From contig OY365813.1 in the NCBI GenBank assembly GCA_959347315.1, forward strand, positions 13,634,016-13,698,015: a DNA stretch of 64,000 nt, written 5' to 3'. Made by a program: the position numbers and the translations under genes. The stretch comes from Bimastos eiseni. Its lineage: Eukaryota; Annelida; Clitellata; Crassiclitellata; Lumbricidae. Of the stretch, positions 32,901-45,500 are shown piece by piece (positions within the stretch are counted from its first letter, which is position 1; each line of letters opens with the position of its first letter). The notes beneath the pieces were generated by a model. The model made no database searches. It saw nothing but the letters and a program-made list of their open reading frames with translations, and was not told where the DNA came from.

Positions 32901-35900
32901 CTGTAAAACAGGACAAGCTCATAGTCACAGGCCAAAGGCTTTCTTATGACAAACCGGAAGAAAATAAGAAACAGGAATTGTAGTTCTTTTATAAAATAAT
33001 TTCATCTATGTGCAGTGGGAATGTTAGAGGCATAATTGGGTGAGCCTGACTTACCAATTGATTCATTGATTCATGCAATTGTGATTGTTATAACAAATCA
33101 AAGTACTCACCTTGTGCTATCATTTCTTGGAAATCTAGCGACCGCCTTGACCAATCCTCTCCATTTTTTTCTTTCCGAAGTTGCATCCCTTAATTCCTCC
33201 AGGCTCATTTCAGTTTTTTCATGTATCACATCCATCCATTTTTTTCATGGGCATACTCTTTTCTTCCTTCCTCCTCCACATGCCAGCATCATTTCATTTT
33301 CCATTTGATCGCATAACATGCCCGTAAAACCCCAGCTTCCTTCTCAATGCTGTTTGTTGTAACGTCTCATCAATCTCAACTCCAATCTTCCTGTGCACCT
33401 CTTCGTTTGTCTTCTTCTCCGTCCATGATATTCTCTGCATCTTCCTCCATATCCACATTTCGCATGCATTGATCTTCTTTTTCATGTTCTTTGTCATTGT
33501 CCATGTCTCACAAAGTACTATATGTTTGCAATTATATATGCACATATATCACTTCATTGGCTAAAAGTCTCTCAGTGCATCCTTCATAAAATAGCATCTC
33601 TTACATACAACTCTAACATTGGCTAGTCATGTATGATTGCATGCATTTGTGTACTTGCATGTATGTATCTTAAATAATTAGTATTCTTGGAACTTAATGT
33701 AGCAACTTTCAGCACTTAACAAAAGCCCAGACAAATTCAGAGAATAAATGTTAAAGGTTTAATTATAATTATTCATCGGCAGGCAGGAAAACATCGTTAA
33801 CTAATAGATTCTGTAATTTAATCCATACAGTATATTTGCCATGGGTGAATTTTACACAGCTAATCTTCAACATATTATCATATGGATATCATCCACAAAT
33901 ATCTACAGAACACTAAACTAAGACAATGCATTCCTAAACAGACAACATCTCTTCCCAGACCTCGGCTGATGCTGGGCGTTGCTGTTTTCCGCGTCAGCAT
34001 GCCTTGGGGCTGTCTCTCTAGGTACAATGTTCTGGTTGTCCTGCCTGTTAACAGGTGGTGGCACTGCAGGAAAGAGGAAGTTACAGATGAAATTCCAGAG
34101 CGCCAGCAGTGGTGCCAAAAGAATCCAGATGAAGCTGGTGCCATCTGATTCCACGGTGGCTAAGTGACTGGGACCTTTCGATGACTGTAGCCAAACAACG
34201 ACAGCAACAGCTCGTAAGTAAGTATGCACTTTATTGAACCGCTTGCAAACGCACTGTGAGCACATCATTATATGAACAATCAAAGAAAGTACTACTAGCG
34301 ACAGAATTTGTGCTTTTAGTTAAATCGATTGTCATTCTGAAAATGAAAATTCCGATTTTTGATTTTTATTATAAGGTGGACCCATTGTTTATCCAAGTTA
34401 TGCCGAGTACTATGCAACTCGGTTCATCCCTATACACTAGACTAGAAGTCATAGGGCCTAGTGAAATTCCATAGTCAATGCAAGAAGTCATTACACAATG
34501 CACAACTTACAGTGTTCCCTTTCCATTTAATGGTTAGTAGCATAGCTACTGAGACGACAACTATCCAATGCGACTGAGCAGCAGCATATTCACAGCAGAC
34601 TCAAACATCCAATTGGTGGATTACAACGTAAGTGCACTACCAGTTATGACAATGCTAGTGCTATACCTCGCAATCGAGTGCTTGAAGGTGTGCCATGGTC
34701 AAGGCCTTGGTGCTTGATAGAGGATAGACCACAGCCAATTTATGCTGGCAACAGCTAGGAAATTTACAGGTAATGATTTTAAATAATGTAAATTTCTTAT
34801 CACAGTATAGTACATTAAAATGCAGTTTACCATCCATGTAAATAACATGCCTACAACCAGCATAGCAGTATGTACATATCATATCTACAACCATGGTGTA
34901 GTCCATTTTACTGACCCCAGGAAGTACAATTAGCACCGCTGATGGCGCGAGTTCTAGATCGAGCAGAGTCCTCGCCATGTCCGATTCGAGAAACATTCTC
35001 TTTGGATAGGTTGTTGACAATGTGACCGGTTTATTATTCAAACTCTAACAACCAGAAAGCAGACGTGAGATAGCATGCTGCTAGACAATCAACATTGAAT
35101 AAGAGTTCAACTCAACACAACCACCAACAGTACAAGTCCAACTCTTGCTATCAAGGCATTTCTACAAGTTCTATCATTCTGCAGCACGCTAATCCTGCTG
35201 TTTCCATGTCGCTCACTTCAACATGCAACATGGAAGTATAAAATGATCAACCCCATGTTCTGGTACAGATCCCCATGCATTCTGCAGCATAAGCCTCTTC
35301 TACTTTCCATGCTCTAATTCACAAGCGGTTGAAGATCATATTGTTCGATTGTGGTCGATCTTGTGTAATCAGGTCGAGTGTAATCGGGTCGAGTGCAATC
35401 GGGTCGAGCGCACCTCTTGAAGATGCACCATATGAATAAGTACTCATAATTATAATCAGCAAAACCATTGTAGGAAACACATTGATAAACATACTCTGGA
35501 TAGTGTGAACATAGAATTAGACCAGCAAGAAACTAAAACTGTTACAATGCATGAAGCGCCTCTGAATAGCTAGTATCGTAAGAAGAGCTTCAAAACTTCT
35601 CTGATATGATGCGACTAAACTTCATTGCAGCAATAATAGATTATTAACAAAGCTAATTAGCAGAAGTATGGTTAGTGATCCTAAACACCTTCACTCACAA
35701 AAATAGTGCATAAAAAGCAACATAATCTTCCAGAAGCCTTGTCTGTCTAGTGTCTTCAGACAGATTGCACTCAGAATACATAGATGTTGTTAACAGCATA
35801 TCATGTCATTCGTGAGATCATAATTTGTTTCAGCAATTCCTTGAAACCAAGTATAAACAAATTGTACAACATTTAACTCCTTAACGACCAGCCAGATTGA

Positions 35901-38900
35901 TTTCTAACACATCTTAGTATGTGCTGGTTATTAAAGTGTTAAATTGTGGTATCTATTGAGGAGATGACGCAGCGTGTAACCTGTTGAATGAAACTTCTGG
36001 CTGTGGAAAGAGTGTCGGCCGATGAGAAGACTTGCATGACAGACGAACCATCAGGCATTCTAAACTGAACTCTCGACGACTCTCTATGCAAAAAAACAAC
36101 CACGTTTTCACAAGTTACAACATATTTCAAGAAATAAACTGCATACTGCCACTACCTTTACCCAGGCCTGGAGTTAGTCATATTTGTTATGAAACGGTGA
36201 CATCAAACAGAAACTAGCTAACCTGTTACAAAACTTATTGTTACTGTAAAGTATGTCAGGTCAGAGATGCAAAGTATGTCACTTCAGAGGTGCAAAATAT
36301 GTCAGGTCAGAGGTACAGAAGAAGGCTCGCATCCTCAGTTTCAGTCCTCAAAGTAGGAATTCCTTACAAAACAATACTGTGTTTTAACAACTGACTGGTT
36401 AGAGCACTTGTTGTCTTGTAAGGCATAGCATGCTGGTGTTTGAGACTGCCTTAACCATTTAATGAAGAGCATGTACTAAACGTTATTCGTAAACCAATGT
36501 AGGTCATACGACGTTCACCGTGTATGGACCTTGATCAAGTCCTTTGCTCATAGGTTGATGCCTGGTCACAAGATAGTGGTGCTCAAAAAATGCATAATAA
36601 TAATAATAATAATAATAACAACACTAGATTTCAACGACGAATAGGGGCCGTTCCGGATGTGTTTATTATTCTTAAATAATGTTCTAGTCCCTGAGGGATC
36701 TTATGTACCTTGGGGCATAATAATAATAATAATATTAATAATAATGGGAAACTTCTTCATGACACATGTACCTCTTTGTGGCATTATCAGTCTCCAATCT
36801 CTTTGCTTCAGCCTCCAGTTTCGCCTTCTTTGCTCTTTCAATTGCTTCATCCTTCAGCTCCTTCTCCTGCTTGTACCGATGTGCTCTTTCTTGTCTGTGA
36901 AATAGACAAGGCACAAAAAGTTACTGTACACAGTCAATCAAAATCCACAAACCCACTCTGCAGCATTACACATAGCAGAAAACCTGGTCTTCAGACAAAA
37001 AGTGGTACACTACCCTAACACACAGAACACAGACTATAGGACTTAGATTGTTCCACAGGATAGCAATAATCACACTAAACATTTTACTAGAGATTATAAA
37101 AAGAAAGTAGAAAGAAAGATCCCAGATAACAGCAGTTGACAAAAGCAAGCTGGAGAAGGTGGGTAGGGATAGTCGATCAAGCAGTGTGCTGATCTGCACA
37201 ATGAGCAAATCTGGTTACCAGTACAGTGCTCCAATTCACGTATAACATAACATAATCTTTATTGCATTCATCAAGTAATGTATAGCAGAGCACGAATTAA
37301 TAAGAAATGTATGAATACAAGGGACAATACATAAGATCAATTGTGTGCATGGGACTTGTTCGAGATCCCTACACAGTGACGCCCCGGACGAGAGTCGAAC
37401 CCGCTCGCTCAGCGCACACTAAGCATTACGGGCTAACCGCTCTAACAGCTCGGCCACCAACAAAGAAAATAAAGATCAACAACTCTACAGAAATCCTATG
37501 ATTAGGTTACCTCTTTTAAAAGAACTGAAGACTTTCCATGTGGTTTAAGTTAATGAAAATCAGCTAAACAATGTAACGAAGAAACGCTTACCTGTCCTGC
37601 TCGAGATCTGCACGAACTTTTTCCAACGCTCTCTTCTGCTCCTCCTTTTCCTTCTTGTACGAATTTTCAAATTCCTTCTTTTCCATTTCCACCTTCCACT
37701 GGCGGAACTTCTGCGTCTCCTGCCCCAGTTTCCGCCTCTCCATCTCCCTCTTCTTCTCGTCCTCTTCCTCCTGCCGGGCCTTCAACTCTCGTTTCTCCTG
37801 CAGTTTCCTCATCAGCCTACATCGGAATTCAACAAGCGCTATAACACATCATTTATTTAGCACCCAGCTCAGTCATACATGCAGATGTGTTTATGTGTGT
37901 GTTTATATATGCATACATTTGGCCATTTGTACCTTTTAGGAAATCTCCAGGGGTCCCAAGAATGTATGTGTGCATCACAGACGCACAAGTTTGGTGAAAT
38001 ACAACCAGGAAAACTAACTTAACTCAATCATAGAACAATATTATTATTCAATGGGCCATAGGCAAGTCCATGTAACTATATGTACTTAGGCATAACTCAG
38101 AGATACCTAAGTGGGGTTACTCTACCCCAATCAGTACAATGGGCACATCACTTCTCTCTACCCACTCATCGGCAAATGTATACTGTAACCAAATATCTCC
38201 CACCAAAGGATTCAACCGTGAGCTGATTCATGACTAATACAGCAATCTGCTTACAATAATGATCTCGCTGTTGTGGCCAAGTTTCAAGCAACCTGGGTGT
38301 CACTATTTGGGTCAGTGCTCAGGCTTAAGGGCGCCTGCAGAATGGTCTAGCATACACCCGGACATTAATCAACATTGCATCTAAAGACAAAATCTTTTAT
38401 ATTCTGACAAAATACTTAAACAACTCTAATCATAGCACATAACTGCAACTAGAATTGCAAATGCCTATATAACACCACCTAGGATAAATTAATCACAGGC
38501 ACTCCTCGAGACACCTTAACCCCTTATGTGTGAGATCCTTAACTGCCTGGATGAACTGCAATTATCAAACAGTATCAGCGTATCCAAAAATTAAAAAACC
38601 CACAACAACTACAAAAAGTGTATTTGGTGTGGCTCGACTTGTCATGTGAAAAAGAAGAGCATGGTTATGAATGGTCAGCAACTGAATATCTCTTAGCCCT
38701 GACATATGAGGGCGGGTGACCAGTACCCATTGCCATCCGATCATCCGAGTGACAGTGTACAGTAAATGTACTCATTGTAGCTGGCTTGGCTAGGTGGAGC
38801 AGAAATCTCAACACAAATTTCTGCCCTGGTGGGCATTTGAACCCCAAACTAACAGTAAACAATCAAGCATGCTAACCACTGGACCATCGCAAACCTCCAC

Positions 38901-41900
38901 CTATGAACAGGAGCACGAATGCATGATATGTCCAAGATGTGAGCTATCGAAACACCAAGTGGCAGTGCAACTAGACCAGTATTTCCCAAATTGTGTTCCG
39001 CGGAACCCCAAGGTTCCGCGAGGTGAAGACAAGGGTTCCGCGAAAAACTTCAGTGTGAATACACTATTACATGGAGGCTTTTTGCTCAACATCTATAACT
39101 TTATATGAAAGAGAATTCATGTTACTGTCATCAAAATTTTGTGTTGTTATTAATCTAATCTAGGCCTAAAACTATAATTGTCTGCATTCTCAAGCATTTG
39201 TACCTACAAGAGAATATGTATAGCTTGCACAAGGTTCTGCCAAAAAATTTAAAATCAAAAGGGTTCCATGGTCAAAAGAGATTGGGAAACACTAAACTAG
39301 ATATTTAAATTTGTTAAAGCAACTGAGATGAGCTGAAATTTCCTAAATACAGACAGACCTTTCTTTTCTTTCCTCCAGCGTCTCTCCATCTCTCAGCTCG
39401 TCTTCCAGCTCACCAGATTCCTCGTCTATGAAAGACTCTGCCCCACTCGTCTGAGCATTCTCGGAGACGCTATCAACACCGCCAGATGCTTCCAGCAGAG
39501 ACTCGGCAGCGGATTCTGCAGCAACCGGCGCTGCTGCGACATTGGTCCCTCCTGATGAAGCAGATGTTGATGTTGGCTTTTGCATCTTTCATCAGTTAAA
39601 TCAAGAAAATATCACAATCAGAAACAGAGGAATTAACACACTTCTAAGCCGTTGAATCAAAATGTTCCCAAGGCCATGTTTAACAAAGCACTTGGATCAT
39701 ACACAACTTCAAAATGTACGGGTTATAAACGTTCGCTGTATGACAAGCCTTAGATAATGACTAAGCGCAAAGAAAGCGCAGACTGATAGTCAAATCACAG
39801 CGACTGCTAGCTCTGCCCTAACAGATCAATATATTTCAACCTAAATTTACAAATCGTGAAAAATCAATATCACTGTGCTGTGATATTTGCTCACCTGTTG
39901 TTACAATTATAAGTCATCATTGTATTATCATTATTGTTATTACTGTTACAACTGTTTACACTATTCAAACAGAACATGTATGGAGAAAAGCAGTTTGGGA
40001 CCTAGATAACAGCATATAGGGTCACAAGCTGACATAGAAATAGAAACTAAAGGACCCCACACCAACACAAAGACACAGATTGAACACAAATCGAATGAGT
40101 CAATAACAGATCCCCAGAAGCATGGAAATTTTAAAGATAAACTGTAGTAAAAATTTAGATAATAAAGTCCACACTGAAGACCGAATTGAATTTTTTTTAA
40201 ATGTAATAAAAATTGTACGCAGTCAGTCAGTGACAAGTCATAAAAAATATCTATTATAGCAATGCAACCATAATTAGGAAAAACTGTTCAGCCACAGCTT
40301 CAAAGGCTGTAAAAATAAGTATTTTTTCTGCCTGATTAATTGAATAAACGAATATACAATACCATGCAATACAAGTATCATAGTAAGCAACATAGGCATT
40401 TAGCACATCCATCAAAATTGCCTGCACAAGTCTTTTGGCTCCTTCAATCACCTGTAGAGCTTTATTGAACTTTTCAAGCAGCTGTCCAGCATCGACCTGA
40501 CCCATGCTGACCTCCAGTGGCAGACCTGTTTCGGGTGCAATGAAGAAGACACTCGGAACAATCATCACAGGGTCTAATCGCAACAGGTCAAGGTAACATC
40601 CAACAGACATGAACACACAGCATGAATGTGTCATTCTACACTGACACTTGCGTCAAGTTATAATTAGTCAGACGATCGTAATTAAATATTTATATTGCAC
40701 CTCGAATGTGCTACACTGAAAGGTTCTTATTCCATTACAAAATGTTTAGGAGTATAATTAAATTCAGAATGTGTTACACAGAGTAAACTGTTTATTAATG
40801 TTTTACTCATACACCACATTCAGCTTAAAATTATTTTTCTTACTTCCAGAGCATCTTTGGCTTGGGCTACACGCTATCTTTGCGACCTAAGTCGTCATCC
40901 TGTTTCAGCTGCCTATTAACTCACACTCTTCGTCCTTTAGACCAACAAAACTTATTGGTACCTTGGACTTCTGTTGCCCAAATAACGCACCCATTGGTCC
41001 TTTGCTTTGGAATGATCTTTCCTCTACGACTCAAGGATCTTAACTATGGGTACTTCTTGGAGCACGTATTCAATAATTCATTACGAAGATTTATATAGCG
41101 CCCCTTCAAGGCTACTTCTCAGGAGCGCTCCCGACCCCAGCACGGATAAAAAACAGCTTTAAGGCAAGAATAAAAGGAGTCTGAGTGAACCTTTGCGACA
41201 ACCGCAACACCAACGGGAGTGTGTTCCAGAGCGAGGGGCCAACCACTGAGACGGCACAATTCTGCTTAGTAGTTGTACGGGAAAATGGGACAATCATATG
41301 CTTAGGCTGTACTGTGAGAAGTGCAATAGAGGTACATCAAAACAATACAATCAGAAGTTTCTTATTCAATTACAACATACTTAGTAATACAATTGCAATT
41401 AAATAGCTCTACAGTACCTTTAACAAGGATAGTGTACTAAAAGTCACTAGTGCTAATAAGCTGTATTCAAAGTTTCTATTTCCACTACCAGTGATGATAT
41501 CAATAGCAACCCAAAGCTGACAAAATCTTAGGCAATTATTGGTCTTAATAACAATTTTAAAACACTCATTCCAATGTGCTACTCACTTGATAAATTACTG
41601 AATAACACAAGATTTACATGTCAGATGTCGAATCTTCATTCAGAGGCACAGCCAGAAGAAAATTAAACAGATATCTGGATCTATCAACAAAAATCTATTG
41701 TTCATTCATTCTATTATTAAAATGCAACATGGTCAGCTCTAAAAGGATACAGATTTGTGCAAACTGAAGTCCCACTTGACTACAAAACAAATGACATTTA
41801 CACGATTCTTTGTAGTCGACAGTAAAAGAATACTTAAGCCACACAAAAGTCTTGTAATGAGAAGATTAACAACAAATACCGGAAGGCACTTAGCATAAAG

Positions 41901-42558
41901 AGTGCCACCGTCAGTTTTCTCAGAACTTCCAAGAAAATGTCTATGTACTGCCACTTGAAGATATCTACATTTTGAAGAGGGTCTATAGATAAAAAGGACA
42001 GAAGATGCTAATGTAAGCAGATGCTAATGTTGATACCAGAAGCAAATTTGCCAAGAACACTTGCTGACAAACTGTCTCACATAGCAGCACAGGCACTCGA
42101 GCATATTATTAGACAATCATGTCTAGTAACCATCACATTCATGAAATTTGTCTGACTGTATGCAACAATTTTCTTACGAAACAACTGATATTTGTGAACT
42201 TCCTGGCAACATTATAGCATGCTAATCCACAATTACTTTTAAGAGTGTAAAAAGCCTCTTCCAACCTAGCCTATGGAAAAGGAAACATTCTATTGATTAT
42301 CGTACTGACGCTCTTTGCTTCCTGGCTGTCCGTTGGGAATGACATAGCTAATTTCCTACTAAAGGGTAGAATAAGGAAGAACCTTTTAACATCAAGCTTC
42401 AACCCAACACTGTTGCTTGACAATGAAAGCTGGCTGACTGCATCATCATCCCAAGCTTTGGCTGTCTCGTTTGAAGGCTCGTCATCACCTGATTCATACA
42501 AAATTTTGAGTTTAAGTCAAAACCATCATTTATGCTAAGACTATTTTATATCTATCTA

Positions 42559-42590
<32 letters not shown>

Positions 42591-45500
42591 CATATATCTA
42601 TATACATATGTGTTGAAGGAATCATAATAGTTCTAATAGTAATAACTAAATATAAGACTACTACTACAGACTACATTGAAGCAATCATAACAATTATGGT
42701 TCTCCGACAAGCCTAGTTATTATCCAAAGTGGGCAACCAGAAACAGAGGTAATCCAGCCCTGACACAAGGGTGGCACCCAAACTGCTTAGCATTAGAAAT
42801 TAAAGTTATAAATATTTTGAGACATAAGTTTAAGTGACAGGCATTTGTCAAATGCAGCCTTGCCTTACTTCAGCAAAACAGTAGCTAAGGTTGGAAAATT
42901 AGATTATATGGTCAATTTAAAATAGAAGGTTATTGATGAAACTAAATGCTTTGCCAAATTGAAGTTGAATTGGTCAAATTAATTCTGCTTAAAAAGAAGT
43001 TGGATTGAAGAAACTAATTCTTTGTTTAAATGGAAGTTTGATTGAAAAACTTTAATTCACAGTCGCAGATCACATTAAGAGTTTCAAACAACATTATGCG
43101 TAATGCGTACAATCAAAGACAGAATAATCAAAACATAACCTGTGAATTGATGTATATTTTACAGCAGTTTTTTTCATCGTATCATTACTTTATGCCAAAG
43201 TGTCAATGATGTCATCATTATTAATTGTGAGAAAGACACATTTTTATTAAGTGTTCCAACATGAGTAGCCATCTATATTAAGTTCACATTGATTGACGAT
43301 TGATTGATGGTAAGTTGTTAGTTTGAAACAGAGATTCTCTGTGAATGCTTAATGCTGATTTGTCTTCTTTAGATCCAAACAATTTTGCAGAAATTTTATA
43401 CAGATTACCAGCAATGCACAACAGCACCTCAGTTAGCTGCTCAGAAACTTCAATGGTTGTGCAACAAAAGAACAGCTGCAAACACAATTACTGGACTTGG
43501 GAAGAAAATGGAAAGCTTTCTAAACCACTTTTGACTATACTTCTATTTGACACTGAAATAGCAGACACGGAAAGTGAAACAGTCCCAAAAGCAGACAACA
43601 ACAGCTACATAAATAAATGCAAATCTTGATGGAAATGTATCATTGTTTGCTGTTTAAGTTCAACTGCAAAGTCTGGCTCATTCAAATTTGGTTTTGGCTA
43701 ACAAATTCACGTTGACCTTCTTATCGTCACAATTTGCCTGTAAGAGGTCATTTTCAGAATTGATATACATTCTGAACAGATTAAGAAATTTGCTAAGTCA
43801 GTCACGCTTAGTACCATTCATGCTGATTGCTTGCGAAAATGACCTAGAGCTCTTTCAGATTTAACAATGATGACATTGTTGACATTAACTAGTATTAGGG
43901 TGAAAAACTGCCATACTAGTGCTAGTGTGTTTGTCTACTAATTTTATCACGATGCTAAATTTATTAAATTAATTAAAGTGCACACAGTGCACTATATAAT
44001 GTAACAATTGAGTTTCAAGCAGAATAATGAGTAAATGATAAATCAGAAATCAAAACTTATGTGTTCCTTTGTTAATCTTTTAATATCCATTTAACAATAT
44101 TTACACCTTTTAAATCATTAATAACTAAAAATGCTCTTCATTTTATGTTTCATGTTATAAAAAGATTGGTGAGTGGGGCAAAACTCAGACCCCCCTTACT
44201 AGATTATCCTAAAAGGCTTAGTAATTTTGACATTTGATAATGTAGGCCGCCCATGTGTGGCACGGTGGCCGATTGCTTAGAGCGGTTGGCCTGTAACGCG
44301 GAGCTTGCGGGTTAGACTCTCGTCCAAGGAGTCACAGTGTAGGAACCTTAAGCAAGTACTTCACCCACAATTGCTCTGCATTATAACTGCACATGCGCTG
44401 TTGAGGCGTGTGTACTTCTGAACTAATTTTAGGAAGGGCGATATCAAATTACAGTTGTATTGTATTAAATAACTCCGGCAATTTTTGCAAACCAGTCAGT
44501 CCGACCATGTATAGGTGATAGGAAAAGACACAAAGGATCGATAACACTAAAATATAATAATCCATTTTGTGGTGTGTTACGAGCGTCAGAACATGGACTG
44601 TGGAGTGACAAACAATGAAGTGAATGGATTTAGAACATGTTCCAGAAGAAATGGATCAGTCTCTTGGCCCAAAAAACATGGTATAGATCTGTTCCAAACA
44701 ACTGACAAGATTATTTGGCAACATATTACTTCTAGGGGTCTATATTTGCATGCAATATTTATGATTTTCTTGTTGGCGCTGTGGTCAATGTAAAGTCGGC
44801 AGTGATTGGACGTAAGAAATGAGCCACGGAGAATGGATATGAGCGTTCGTTTTAAAGCTTTCTATCTGTTGAAAAGACTTCAACCCAACTGTTTCCCAAC
44901 ATCTAAAGTTCTGAGACGTGAATATTTTCTAGATAATGGAAATTGTAAAACGAATATCATAAAAATTGTCCAACACCACATTGCAGATAGATATCCATGC
45001 TAGGTAGGCCTGTACTCAGTCACGCTAAGCTGCAAAAACTGCACTAACCATAATCCTATATCTATAAAGTATAATTTCTATAGACTACACTAACCCTAAT
45101 CCTGACCCAAACCGACCCTCGCGATGTCAAAACCTGACCATCATATTGCTAGGATGACCACATTTTATTTCTGCCATTCCGGGACACCACAGTTTCTCCA
45201 TTCTAGATCAAATTCAATTGGGAGCTGGGTTCATTGCGATGAGCATTAAAGGCCTACTTGCGCAGTAACTCAACTGAAATCCGTTTCAAGATTTTTGACC
45301 TAAAGGCATTTATTTGAAGTTTTTTAATTATAAACTCTAATTTCATGAACACAAAAGAAAAATGGCATGTGCATATGATCATGTGAGTTAATCGTTTCGA
45401 AAATTACAGCCAATAATGGCAGAGTGCAGCACTATGGCGATGATGTAGATAGATCTCGAATCCACACACCTCAAGCGACTGCAGCTCATCCAAAAGTTAC

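Noticed and set aside
33878..34148. Plus-strand 88-codon frame over 33882-34148
   Set aside because: Antisense shadow of UBXN4 exon 9.
37325..37462. A genuine tRNA gene
   Set aside because: The A/B boxes are tRNA-like but followed by a SINE body, repeated at 44257 and 61377 with worn boxes; no complete cloverleaf.
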